64,000 nt of DNA from Ashinkailepas kermadecensis. Taxonomy: Eukaryota > Arthropoda > Thecostraca > Neolepadidae. Where the stretch lies: NCBI GenBank assembly GCA_034440615.1, contig JAOTOM010004797.1, forward strand, positions 62,001-126,000. Direction: 5' to 3'. The notes under the pieces are model-generated. The model did not search any database, was not told the origin of the DNA, and worked only from the letters and a program-made list of their open reading frames with translations. The position numbers and the translations under genes are program-made. Within the stretch, counting starts at the first letter, position 1, and each line of letters starts with the position of its first letter. Below, piece by piece: positions 1 through 10,621 of this stretch.

Positions 1-641
1 AATTGCAGTTCTAGAATACCGCACACTTATGCCGGCGTCATCTGCCAAACATGCCGCTCATCGCTGCCTCAGAGGACACTGTCCCGACGATGGCCAGCGA
101 AGTCATTGAAGAGGAGTTGTGAGCACCACAACATTCTTTTTATTTGCCAAAGGTATTCCAAAAATGTACCATAGAAACAGGCGTGCATTTGCATCAGATA
201 TCATCGCCGTTGGCATATTCGCTACGTCACTCGCAGACAACAATCTTAGACTTGGACATATGCCTGGGCATACTGTTCACCTGCCCAGGCATAAAGGAGA
301 CACCGGGAGCTCCAAGGACTTGCGCTGAAAGGATGTTCAGGTATAACGCAACTTCTTTGCCCGTTGTTTTCCACGTCGCGCTCTTGGCCTCTTTATCCCA
401 AAACAGATATGTTGGAACAGCTCATGGGATACAGAGGAGAAACCTGCCGCCGGTATGTTATCTGCCACCGCCCAACCGCCTTCAACTGTGACGGGACCGT
501 CGGAGAGTGTCAATCGGCAGCTGGAGACAGTTCAGTGAGAATGTGGGATAAATCTGAGACAGTGAAAATCCCAGCTAAGGTGCTGGTCGAGGAGGACACC
601 AAACACTTTAACGGTGGGACGTAGCTTCATAGTGATAGTGA
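1..641. other. Unassigned sequence, no gene recognised
   Basis: Short overlapping open frames (up to about 115 codons) exist but match no family I recognise. The stretch leads into the inverted-repeat unit that starts near 642. An exon cannot be excluded: the sequence at about 667-695 reads ATGGAGAACAATG followed by GTAAGT, which resembles a splice donor, and the same donor-like context is conserved in the inverted arm near 2870. Confidence 0.3.
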
Positions 642-1007
642 TTGCAGTGTAGTGCAATCACATTATTATGGAGAACAATGGTAAGTTGAATCGCATGACA
701 TCATAGTCCTTTCAAAAACTGTCTACAGCTGATTACTATGCTTCCTTGAATTATAGATCTGGTCAACTGCAGGGCAGCAATTTCGAAAGCTGAAAATGTC
801 ACGCCATTAACGGCTAATAATAACTTGTGCAACGACAGCTACAGTGAAGCCTTGTTTTTTGTGCAATCATGTTCTATTGCGCTCAAATGTATTACGCACC
901 GTTTTGATTGGGGTATAAACGTGTTCGGCAAACAGAACAGGCGATTTTCCGTGCGCACCCCGAACCGAACAGCAGTGTTCGGAATACAGCATGTGTATTT
1001 GCACCTG

Positions 1008-2207
1008 TTAACCCTTTCATCTTTCTTAACGTCTTTCCGGTCGGATCCTCACACTCCGTCTCGGGGGGGGTCGATGCAGCTGCACTCTAATCTCCAAACG
1101 AAGCGTCGCACGAAAACGAAAGAGGTGTCATCGGAAAGCGCTCGACGAGTAAGGCTAGAAGTCACGCCCAAAATTGCATCACCCAAAAAGTGACGTCACT
1201 AGGGGTTCTATGTGTTTACGACTTACATATTTTTGGCTCTGGGGAGTTCATTTTGGGGGAGATTTGAAGAATAAAAATTATTTGGAATCGAAAAAGGAAA
1301 GCGAAATCAATCAGAGCCATTACACTTTTTGGCTGCCAATTTCTTATTATTTCAAAATTTTGAGTATTTGATTTTCTTTCATTTTTATTTTTATAATGGG
1401 TAGAGCGAACTAAAAAACGTTGTTTGAAGTCAACTTGCTCTCATAAAAAAAAATGTTTACTCGAGCCAGAATCTTCGATTTTAGCACTAATGGGCAAATA
1501 TGTAAAACTAATTAGTCATTAAAAAACGAAAAATAGCAAAAAAAATCCTCTGGTGCATTTTGTTTCATCCACAAATATAAGCAAACACTGAAAGGTTCAA
1601 TCAAATATCTTCATTTAATTGCGAGAAGAAATGGACGATTTCCTTGCCTGCCATGATTGAAAGTAAAATAAGGTGAAACGTTTTGGCCCACCTTGACAAG
1701 GAATGCTGTGCTTGTAATAAAAATTAGATATATTAGATCTCAAACTTTTCGATCATGGATCATTTTCAAGAGTAACAATATGTTGTACACATCAATTCAT
1801 CATTAATTGATGTGTACAAAATATTGTTACTTTTGAAAATGATCCATGATCGAAAAGTTTGAGATCTAATATATCTAATTTTATTAAAAGCACAGCATTC
1901 CTTCTCAATGTGGGCCAAAATGTTTCACCTTATTTTACTTTCAATCAAATATCTTTATCCGTTAAAGCGTGTCGACTGGTTGAACTTTTCTGGAGGTGAC
2001 CTCACTTGACCTAGACTAACATTTTGACCCTAGATGACCTGACATCAAGATTTGCACACATGTCAAATTGATGTATGAAAATGTATGCCAAATTTCGGCG
2101 CGCTGCCGCGCGCCGTTGTTTCGCTATCCGCGGAAAACCTTGGGGTGGGGGGGCGCATGTCAACCCCCGAGATTAAAACCCGAGGGTTAAAACCCCCCGA
2201 GGGTTAA
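1008..2207 (+). mobile_element. TTAA-flanked non-autonomous element, piggyBac-like, copy A
   Basis: The element is bounded by TTAA at 1008-1011 and TTAA at 2204-2207. Its ends begin CCC and end GGG. Insertion at TTAA is proven inside the window because the opposite arm of the host inverted repeat carries a single TTAA (2529-2532) with no insert. A second copy lies inverted at 54100-54935 and aligns through much of its length (shared blocks around GGGGAGTTCATTTTGGGG, GACTGGTTGAACTTTT and GTATGCCAAATTTC). TTAA target duplication with CCC/GGG ends is characteristic of the piggyBac superfamily. There is no transposase frame, so it is a deletion derivative or MITE. Copy A is longer because it carries a hairpin insertion near 1654-1947. 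Confidence 0.75.
1596..1955. repeat. Near-perfect hairpin (about 144-bp arms) flanked by a 16-bp direct repeat
   Basis: Positions 1654-1797 pair with 1805-1947 across a 7-nt loop (1798-1804), with only a few mismatches. The same 16-bp sequence, TTCAATCAAATATCTT, occurs at 1596-1611 and 1940-1955. The related element at 54100-54935 has no hairpin at the equivalent place, so the hairpin was added after the two copies separated. It may be a foldback MITE or a local inverted duplication formed by template switching. It would form a long hairpin RNA if transcribed. Confidence 0.8.
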
Positions 2208-2898
2208 TACAAGTGAAGGGTGTGCTGAATTCCGAACACGGACTTAAGCCCACAAGGTTGCACTTGGCAAGGGTGGATGCAGTAATTATCATTGGGGAAG
2301 GAGCGCAGGAGAAAAATGCACCCCTTTGGGTTGGAAAGGTGCCCTTCAGTAAGCTTCAGTGTACCCCACCCCACTTAGCGAATTTTTTCCGCTGAAAGCA
2401 CCCCTCCGAGGAAATGCCTCCCTTTCCCAATGATAATTACTTGATCCGCCCTTCCCAAGTGCCAACCTGCGGGCTTAGAATGCTTATTATAGCCCCGTGT
2501 TCGAAACTCAGCACACACTTCGCTAGCTTTAACAGGCGCAGACAAACGTGCCGTATTCCGAACACCGCTGTTCGGTTCAGGGAACACACGGAAAATCGCC
2601 TGTGTTGTTTGGCGAACACGTGTATGCCCCAATGAAGACGATGTTTTATACATTTGAATCCAATAAAACATGATTGCACAAAATAACAGGGCTGAACTCT
2701 AGCTGTCGTTGCACAAGTTATGAGTAGCCGCTAAGGGCGTAACATTTTGAGCTTTCGAAATTCCCGCCCTGCAGTTGACCAGCTCTATGATGCAAGGAAG
2801 GATAGGAAGCAGCTGCAGACAATTTTTAAAGGAATATGATGTAATGCAATTCGACTTACCTTTGCTCTCCATAATTATCTGCACACTTCGGACTGCAG

Positions 2899-4070
2899 TC
2901 ACTGTGAGGCTATAGCTGGGTAACTCCAGACAGATTGCACAGCAATGGCGGCCGAACGCCGTTGGAAAGAAATGGACAATGAGTCCAGCATCTATTCTCA
3001 TGGTAGCCGCAACTTGATAAACTTGAGACTTGCATTATTTCTCACGACGCCTCGATGGAATTACGCATGAATATTGAGAAACTTACTTGGTCCATGACAT
3101 AAATCCGCAAAATATAGGTTCACAGCGCCCAAAAACTGCACTCATTCAAAACATTGAGTCCGATATCTGTCCTTTCGTGAGCAGCCTAACGAACATGTTT
3201 TCAAACAGTTTTTTTTAGTGTATTACAACTTAGAGATGACAAGTTCCCACGATGATGAAACATTTTATAGATTAAAATTATTTTTGTAGTCATGACAGAT
3301 TACTAGCTTGTATGCTCATTGTGATATTTTATTGGGGAAATGCCAATTAAAATCAAATCAGCGTTTCTTTGAATATTATTTCGAATACTGGTAACACCAA
3401 GGATAGTCCCCGTTCGATCGGCAGCAACATGTCACAAAACACGGCCATTCGAATGCCGCCCTGTCACATACGCTGGCTGACGAGCATGCAGGTTTTGCAC
3501 CACGGCCTGCAAAGCGCAACTGATAATGATGTCAGCAGGTATCTGGAATATTTATCGAACGGGTTGTCAAGAACGAGGGCATCCTGACGTTTTTTTCAGC
3601 TGTTATGCATGAGCCAAGTACAGAAAGGAAGCACATTACTAAGTCAGCGCGTGCTGGAAGGCACTGTAGGTCTTAATAAAGCATACCTGGTCGTGGTCAG
3701 GCCAGTATCGACAACTGGTGATCACGGCTTCAGCGCCCCCCCCCCCCCATAAGCGCCACACATATCGCTGAATAGCCTGGCGGCGGCTGCCACAGTGCCA
3801 CGGTGCCACGGTGGCACAGTGTCAGTGCCACAGCGACCTAGTGACGCGGACAGTTAAACGCCATGCCAGGTGATACCGGAGGCACGTGATGATACCGGCG
3901 GCACGTGGCGTCGCGCCGCCCCTCCCCGGCCCGGACCTGGCTAACTTGTGAGTCCACTTGGCTGCTGTCCAGGGGCCGGCTCACGCGTGGCTGCGTGACC
4001 GCGGCCCCGTCAGGCACGCGGCACAAACAGCCAAACTGGGCTCTGGAGAACGACCAGGAACGAAGCCAGA
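2899..4070. other. Unassigned single-copy-like sequence
   Basis: No recognisable gene. Contains a C-run near 3738-3748 and a short CCACGGTGCCACGGTGG palindrome-like patch near 3790-3830. Confidence 0.4.
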
Positions 4071-4285
4071 CGTCTCGGGAGCCCACGTCATGCAGGGCGT
4101 GTACACTGTGCAGGGCTTAGTGTCGTGCAAGCTACACCTTCGTCTCGGGAGCCCACGTCATCCAGGGCGTGTAAAATGTGCGTTGCTCACTGCCGCACAA
4201 ACTACACCTTCGTCTCGGGAGCCCACGTCATCCAGGGCGTGTAAAATGTGCGTGGCTCACTGCCGTACAAACCACACCTTCGTCT
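4071..4285. repeat. 70-bp tandem repeat, about three copies
   Basis: The sequence CGTCTCGGGAGCCCACGTCA recurs at 4071, 4141 and 4211, giving a 70-bp period. Units also share TCCAGGGCGTGTAAAATGTG. No coding role is evident. Confidence 0.85.
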
Positions 4286-4512
4286 TGGACGCTGTGCGTC
4301 GTAATGGACGGGCACGCGTCGTGATGAGCACTGGAGTGCGCAGTGAGACTTGATGCATTGACTGACCCAGTCGGGGCACCCTTGAATATATGTAAGACAG
4401 TGTAAAGCAGCTTCAAACACTAAGCTTAAACCGGAGTTTGGCCAGCCTGACATTCCCGGCTCCTTCTTTCTACGTCTTGAACCTCTGCATTGGGAACAAT
4501 TTGGATCGCCAG

Positions 4513-4708
4513 CAGTGGCGCAGTCAGGAATTTCCTAAGGGGGCCAACTCCAAAAACATGTGATGAAACGGAGAATTGTTCCGGGACGTGAATCGCGCTG
4601 AAAATTTATGGTTTTTCGTGGTGAAAATCTCAAAATATATCGTTTCATCTAGTGTATTTTGGGTGCTAAGGTGGTAGGGTCGGGACCCCCCCCTTGGCTG
4701 CGCCTCTG
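4513..4708 (+). mobile_element. hAT-like MITE with 8-bp target-site duplication
   Basis: A 196-bp element begins CAGTGGCGCAGTCAGG and ends in the inverted match ...GGCTGCGCCTCTG (12 of 14 terminal bases agree). Flanks 4505-4512 (ATCGCCAG) and 4709-4716 (GTCGCCTG) agree at 6 of 8 positions, fitting a diverged hAT target duplication. Its interior, including a TTTCATCTAGTGTATTTTG stretch, is related to the copies at 37916-38027 and 38132-38240, so this is a real family. No coding capacity. Confidence 0.7.
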
Positions 4709-4716
4709 GTCGCCTG

Positions 4717-5480
4717 AATTGGCCCAAATCCAGAAGTTAAAGATCACTCACTTGCTTCTTCGTTGGCCCCGCCAATAATTGGTTTGCTCATGCAAACAGG
4801 CGCGTGATGACTAGCAACACAAACTTGGAGGAGGAGGGATAATAAGGTTGCTGGTCATATTCGTTTCCATGCAGATCCGTTGCAAGTAAAATTGAATCTC
4901 AAACTAACGCACTTCGTTTGCTACATCTCACTGTTCGTGGCGGAGCCTAAGCACGCAACGGCAGGCTTCCACTCCTTGAACACACCGCCACACATTGAGC
5001 GCAACGTCCCGTGTGTTCGCACCCGGTAAACACCGCATCAATCCGGTGGCGCACAGAGAGACCGTAGCCGGAGCATGTGATGCCGCAGTGAAGGGTCAGT
5101 TAATGGTGCACTAAAGGCGCCGACGTGGCATTTTTGCATCTTCCCGACGCAATTGCCACCCTTGCCACTATCCACACGGTATTTGAGTAACCTTCAGCTC
5201 GTCTCACCTTAGACCACTAAGACTCCTCTCAGTGGGACAATTTTGCAATTCAGTGCACAATTTAGCAGGAAAACATATTACGTGTTCGGAAATTATGTTT
5301 TCGTCTATTTCTTACTGTAAACTCCAGGTGCGCTTATCCCTTCCCATCTTCACTTCGAGAAGATATCTTACATCTTCCAGGCACTTCCCATGAGCCATTC
5401 CACGAGATATTTAAGATTGCGTCCATGATCGTTGAATCGAAAAGAATGCGCCAAGCATTTCATCCTAACGCAAAATGTTG
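4717..5480. other. Unassigned sequence
   Basis: Nothing recognised on either strand. Confidence 0.4.
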
Positions 5481-6290
5481 CCGTAATGGAGACCCCGCCC
5501 GGCAGATAAACAGCGAAGGGCCAGACCAGACGACGGCGAAGGGCCACACCAGACGACAGCGAAGGGTCACACCAGACGACAGCGTCCGGTATCCTCAGGT
5601 GGTCAGCGCAACTAGCAGGCAATCAGGTAGGACAAAGGGCGTGGCTGGCAGGGAGGCGTCCTTGGAGCCATCGGTGTGGCAGGCACGGACGAAGCGACAC
5701 GCGTTCCCCGGCTTGTCTGTCTGGACGGTCGGTCTGGGACTGGTCGGTCCGGACAGGCAGAGCAGTGGGACGTCCGGTCGCCGGTCACCGTCGGCGAGCA
5801 CCGAGCCGCGCGTCACGGAGCCGTCACGGGGTCGTGACGCCACCATCGGTCCGCCTGACAGACGGCCGACAGCCGCCGCCGACGCTAACAGGCACAACGA
5901 GCCGCAAGTGGAGACGCGGCCGTCGCGTCGGCGTGGCCGTCGTTGGTCGCGACGGCGGCGAAAACAACGGCGACGGGCCGGGCCGGGCCGCGATGGATGT
6001 GGCGGTTGGTGTCGGTCGGCGACGGCGCTCGTTCCTTCCGGCGGCGGCGGCGCGGCGTGTTGTGGCTCGGGCTGGTGTTGTGCTGTGCGCGCGCGCCGCC
6101 TGCCGTGCACAGCTGGCGCGACGCCGTCGACGGGCCGCGCTGTTTTGCGCGCCGGCCGAATTCGACGCGGCGGAATTCCGTCCGCCGAACGTGGCGAGCG
6201 GCGCGACACAGATTAGAGCACGTGTTTTTCCGCCCGGAGGAACGCGCGCCGCAACTCGTTGCAGAATGCCGGCAGGCATTTCAATGAAAT
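5481..6290. other. GC- and CpG-rich block, possible gene start
   Basis: Dense CG dinucleotides from about 5481 to 6290 keep several frames open on both strands. The most protein-like stretch is plus-strand 5997-6287 (96 codons and a stop): an Arg-rich start, then a hydrophobic segment GVLWLGLVLCCARAPPAV, then RRNSVRRTW. A basic N-terminus before a hydrophobic span is the layout of a type II Golgi anchor, and RRxxxRxTW resembles the signature of GT31 glycosyltransferases. The frame stops 24 codons after that motif and I see no convincing splice donor, so chance in GC-rich DNA is quite possible. Confidence 0.35.
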
Positions 6291-6554
6291 CTTGCCGACA
6301 GTGGCGCGTGTCGACGATACCCACTCGAAAAATAGCATCCGGAAGGAAGATAAAAAATCCGACGGCAACAATGTCTTTAGATAGCTGCGGCTACGGACAT
6401 GTCAGGCGCGTCCCTTAGATACGCATTCCTAGTACAAATGAGGACTTGCACTTCTCGGTTCCGTCAAACGGATGGATATCTGCAAGTTTCGCCTACATTC
6501 ATTATGCTTCAATGTGTCCCTCAGTGCAATTAAGGCGTTTTGTCATCAAGATAG

Positions 6555-6612
6555 GTTGGTTATTGGAGTTTAACGGCGCATCGACTGCAATGGCCATACA
6601 GCGCCCATACCA
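6555..6612 (-). mobile_element. LINE/SINE 3'-tail fragment
   Basis: The sequence GGTTATTGGAGTTTAACGGC, followed by GCATCGACTGCAATGGCCA and CAGCGCCCATA, matches the terminal module of the LINE at 24148-25364 and a third copy at 19038-19088. All three lie in the same orientation. No coding sequence is attached here, so it may be a SINE sharing the LINE tail or a heavily 5'-truncated LINE. Confidence 0.55.
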
Positions 6613-7330
6613 TCGTTAGCAAAACAATGAAGTGCAGACGAAGGTCAGCCGACCAAGTTTGCTACCGTGCAGTTCGACAATGCTGATTTTTACAAAAATG
6701 TGAGTCGAGTTAATGAAGATCACAAATCACAGCGAACGTGATCGCTGATGGAAAAGGCAAGAGCTGTCCTGAATGAACAATGAAAAGCCCTGTCCCCTGA
6801 AGGCAGTACGCTAAGTGCAGAGTGGAAATACAAAGCAGAGGTTTGCAAGCCAGCTGGATGCAAATTCTTGCAATCTTGCTGACGTAGTTTAGTATCAGCA
6901 TTGCATTGCAAAGCAGAACGAGTGCACATCTAAATCAACACACCGTGTGAACGGAAAATATGATGGAAAATTAATATCTATGCTGTCACTCAAGTATTCA
7001 ATTCACGTTCAAAACCGTTCCCTGAAATTTGTGCACCAGGCTAAATGCGTTTTATTTGTGCGCTATGTATCAATAATGTACCAAGTTGTTATATCCTCTA
7101 AACAAAGGATAAAGCCGCCACAAGCTACAACGCAATATTTGTATAGTATAAACCTGGAATAGCTGACAGTTCAGAACTGTTTACAAAATCGAGCCTGTGT
7201 TGGCATCGTTGGTAATCCAAGACGTTCGTCTGCATTGGGCAAATAACCACACCAGCAACGACTGCCGAAGTTCTAGTGGTGTTATACACCGAGGAGTATT
7301 AGTAGTGTCTGACGCGAATGCAACCGAACT
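6613..7330. other. Unassigned sequence
   Basis: No gene or repeat recognised. Confidence 0.4.
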
Positions 7331-7334
7331 TGCT

Positions 7335-7718
7335 ATTTTGACATCGCGTGGACGAACTGCTACTCTGACAGTTCGGCACGGTGCAGTGACGGCGTCGACA
7401 TCGCGTGGACGAACTGCTACTCTGACAGTTCGGTACGGTGCAGTGACGGCGTCGACATCGCGTGGACGAACTGCTACTCTGACAGTTCGGTACGGTGCGG
7501 ACGACGTCGACATCGCGTGGACGAACCTACTCTGACGTTCGGACGGGCAGTGAGGTGCCGACATCGCCTGCTGTGCAGTGACGGCGTCGACATCGCGTGG
7601 ACGAACTGCTACTCTGACAGTTCGGTACAGTGCAGTGACGGCGTCGACATCGCGTGGACGAACTGCTACTCTGACAGTTCGGCACGGTGCAGTGACGGCG
7701 TCGACATCGCGTGAGCGG
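7335..7718. repeat. 57-bp minisatellite, about six to seven copies
   Basis: The block GTCGACATCGCGTGGACGAA followed by CTGCTACTCTGACAGTTCGG repeats at 7346, 7403, 7460, 7515, 7595, 7652 and 7709. The period is 57 bp, with one irregular unit around 7515-7595. Because 57 is divisible by three, the array reads open in several frames; these frames are not genes. On the minus strand it lies downstream of the exon at 8084-8168 and would be intronic if that gene is real. Confidence 0.9.
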
Positions 7719-7770
7719 GGCGGGCCATTTCACCGCCGCCACCAACACAGCAGCGACTCGCTGCAGCGAG

Positions 7771-8020
7771 TCCTGTGTTGATAGTGAACTGATCCAGCGA
7801 GGTATGTGCTGATAGTGAGCTGATGCAGCGAGGTCTGTGCTGGTAGTGAATTGATCCAGCGAGGTATGTGCTGGTGGTGAACTGATCCAGCGAGGTATGT
7901 GCTGATGGTGAACTGATCCAGCGAGGTATGTGCTGATGGTGAACTGATCCAGCGAGGTATGTGCTGATGGTGAACTGATCCAGCGAGGTTTGTGTCGATA
8001 GTGAACTGATCCAGCGAGGT
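7771..8020. repeat. 31-bp minisatellite, eight copies
   Basis: GATCCAGCGAGGT recurs every 31 bp from 7791 to 8008, with the unit GATCCAGCGAGGTATGTGCT followed by GATGGTGAACT. On the minus strand it begins about 60 bp inside the predicted intron that follows the exon at 8084-8168. Confidence 0.9.
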
Positions 8021-8083
8021 CTGCTGTGGCTCTCGCGACACGCCAAGCGCACACCGCTCGTCTGGCAATGGCACGTAACTCAC

Positions 8084-8168
8084 CTAGGTCGTCCGGCCGG
8101 TAGATGACCTGTGCACCGACCGCTGCCAGCCACAGACAGCAGCAGAGCAGGCGCGCCAGAACTGCCAT
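8084..8168 (-). CDS. Candidate first coding exon of a secreted protein
   Basis: An ATG at 8168 (G at -3 and G at +4, a good Kozak context) opens 28 codons plus one base. The encoded start is MAVLARLLCCCLWLAAVGAQ: short n-region with one Arg, a Leu/Cys/Ala-rich hydrophobic core and an AVGA|Q end that fits signal peptidase cleavage. Reading continues VIYRPDDL and then meets CTAG|GTGAGT, a consensus 5' splice site, with intron phase 1. The frame downstream of that point runs into 31-bp and 57-bp satellites, consistent with intron. Upstream on this strand is a CpG-rich block (8169-8830) suited to a promoter. No second exon with an in-phase acceptor was identified, so the product and family are unknown. 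Known: signal peptide and splice-site rules. Inferred: that this is a real gene. Confidence 0.45.
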
Positions 8169-8830
8169 ATCACGCTGTCATCGCCGGCCGGCTGTGGCGC
8201 CTCGGCCGCCGTCACGCCCGTGACGTGACGCACCCGCCGCACCAGTGACGTCACGCGGTGGACGACGCAGCACCGGTGACGTCACACGTTTGACGACGCT
8301 GCACCAGTGGCCGGCGCGCGTCGACACCGTCCGACATGCGAGACGGCGCGCGCGCGACACGCACGGCACGGTGAGCGTCACTGGCGACGCGCGCCGCGCC
8401 GCGACACGCCGACACCGCGCGACCTGCCGTCGCGCGCCGCCGTGCTGCCATCTAGCGGCCGAGCGTGGCGGCTGGCGGCGCGCCGAGCGGCCCGGGCCCG
8501 GGCGCGCCCGAAATACCCGGCGGCGGCGCGCCGACCTCGCCGCCGCCGCCGCGGTGCCATTAGCGCCGGGACGGGCCGGCGGCGCCGTCATCCGGCCGGC
8601 CAGAAGACACACAACGGGCGGGCCGGCGCTGACTTGTGGCGCAATCGTGCCGCCGACCTAATCGCCGGGGGCGGGCCCGCCGGCGGCCGGCCGTCGACGG
8701 CTGACAGGGTCGCCCCGGTCACGGGGTCAGTAAAACACGGCGCCGACGTGGGGCGCAGCCGCCGGTGCGGCTGAACTCGGGGAGTCGGAGCCGGCACGGC
8801 GTGCCAGCGATGATGGACCGCCGGCCCGGC
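8169..8830 (-). promoter_or_regulatory. CpG-rich block upstream of the signal-peptide exon
   Basis: Very high GC with frequent CG dinucleotides, including repeated GTGACGTCAC-type CRE-like sites near 8244-8285. It ends abruptly just before the ATG at 8168. The position suits a promoter or 5' UTR of the minus-strand candidate gene, but no TATA box or initiator is obvious. Open frames here occur on both strands and are explained by base composition. Confidence 0.35.
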
Positions 8831-9228
8831 GGGAGTTCAGGCATTCACATCATGCTTGATGCGACGCGACGTTTAGCCAAAGCATTCCGGCGGCTCGTCT
8901 CAGCTACCGTTTGGCGCACCGCCGCGACTTCCCTCGCGGCAACCACTGATCCGCCTGCACGCCGCACTGCACTCTAAATACATTTTGAATTGCGTTATTT
9001 CTCATTCGTCTCGTAGACTCGAAATTGTCAATGCCGGCCGAAGGGATGTTAATCAAAACACCAAACCGCAGCTTCTCGATGCAGCACGGCTCCCAACAAC
9101 CGGCTGCCGTTTCCTCCGGCCTGACCCGAGACAATTGCATGCATCGACGAAGACGCGACATGGTCACCAATAGCGTTTGAATGATCACATTCGCCTGGCA
9201 AATATTGTCTATTCATCAGCACGTACTC
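8831..9228. other. Unassigned sequence
   Basis: No gene or repeat recognised. Confidence 0.4.
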
Positions 9229-9504
9229 ACCGCCATTAGCATGGGTGTAAGCCGCCATTAGCATGGGGGTACGCCGCCATCAACATGGGTATAAGCCGCC
9301 ATTAGCATGGGTGTAAGGCGCTATTAGCATGGGTGTAAGCCGTCATTAGCATGGGGGTGAGCCGCCATTAACATGGGTGTAAGCCGCCATTAACACGGGC
9401 ATAAGCCGCCATTAGCATGGATGTAAGCCGTCATTAACATGGGCATAAGCCGCCATTAGCATGGGTGTAAGCCGCCATTAACGTGGATGTAAGCCGCCAT
9501 TGGT
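9229..9504. repeat. 22-bp minisatellite, about twelve copies
   Basis: The unit GCCGCCATTAGCATGGGTGT plus AA repeats with point changes (TTAACATGGG, GTCATTAGC variants). Confidence 0.9.
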
Positions 9505-9646
9505 ATTGGTGGAGGCTTAATGTTAACAGGAGCACCACCTAGGCTTGTTGAGCTGCATCTATATTTTGGAAATTCAACGTACGAATAATGGTGATGCAAA
9601 GAACAGCACAGGCCCGAAAACGGCATAGTTGTGCAATTTTCACCAC

Positions 9647-9816
9647 CTGTAATTTGCAGAAGACTTTGGAAGTCTCCACTGCTGGGCATCAGGGACGCTG
9701 GATGAGCCAGGGCAAGAGGTGGTGCTGTGGGTTCCAAATCAGACAACAATATCAGATAGTCCCCCTCCCCCTTGATCTCTTCCAGCAATTCTTCAAGACT
9801 TGAAGCCGGGACACCA
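9647..9816 (-). CDS. Possible internal exon (low confidence)
   Basis: On the minus strand a 170-bp open segment is bounded by an acceptor-like GTGCTTCCAG| at 9817 and a donor-like ATTACAG|GTGGTG at 9647. It reads with acidic and Leu-rich character, including SLEELLEEIKGEGDYLILLS and later PSSGDFQSLLQIT. Such composition is more protein-like than neighbouring frames. No family was recognised and the donor is only moderately strong. It lies upstream of the exon at 8084-8168 on the same strand, but that exon looks like a first exon, so they need not belong together. Confidence 0.25.
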
Positions 9817-10621
9817 CTGGAAGCACGTCATAGTGTGTTGACTTGGCAGGTACCGCAAAGCAACATTTACTGCAGCAACAGTACAGAGCAGTCTGAACCT
9901 GGCGGCATGCACTAGAGATGTCACCTATCGGAAGCATTTCGGCCGGGGACCACACTGGCCCAGCAACTGTGGATGCAGGACCGGCTCATGGACCGGGCTT
10001 AAAACACTGATCCAGGGACAACACTGGCCCAGCAAAGCTGAGATTCGGTCCAGTCCATGGATCGGGCCCACAAAACGTGGCGTGGCTTTTGAAACAACAG
10101 CTTAGGATCAAACAAAGTTTCCCCAGATAGTAAGTAATATGGGATAGCAAATGAATCCATAAACTGAACATTTAATTAATTTTTAGAAGTGATACCCGAA
10201 ATACATGTTGCTTGTTGCGCATTTTTTCCCACAAATTCATTGTTTTCAATTCGGTAGGCCCTTGGGATATATTCTATTGATGCAGGGAATATTGTGTTAT
10301 AGCACTGATAACATGCCACCATTATACTCCAACTTTCATCTCAACAACTATTTGCAAATCTAAATGATAAATATGGTGGGAAAATTGTCAATTTGTGTCG
10401 GAAGATACCTCACCACCCACCTTCAAACGACATATGATGAGGTATTTGTTCCGGGATTCACTTAGGGATGTGTTTTCACTGATGTGCATGTCCAGCACAT
10501 CCTCGGATTAATGATTTTGTAAATTGTTGGTGTACCGGGTTTCTCGAAATACCTATGTAGTAGGTGGTTACAATAGTATGGTTACAATCGTCGTTATGGT
10601 CCGGTATGTGGCTGGTGTTAA
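9817..10621. other. Unassigned sequence
   Basis: A short diverged duplication, ACACTGGCCCAGCAA, occurs near 9953 and 10023. Otherwise nothing recognised. Confidence 0.35.

Larger units (their letters stand above)
642..2898. repeat. Large inverted-repeat (foldback) unit interrupted by a younger insert
   Basis: The left arm (642-1011 plus 2208-2305) matches the reverse complement of the right arm (2420-2898) with scattered substitutions and small indels. Examples are the block around GGTCAACTGCAGGGC, the block CAGGCGATTTTCCGTG, and the inner block ATTATCATTGGG. The spacer is about 110 bp. The left arm is split at a TTAA by the element at 1008-2207; the right arm keeps the uninterrupted TTAA at 2529-2532. 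Arms are about 470 bp once the insert is removed. It could be an old foldback transposon or an inverted duplication of a genomic segment; no transposase is seen. Confidence 0.8.
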
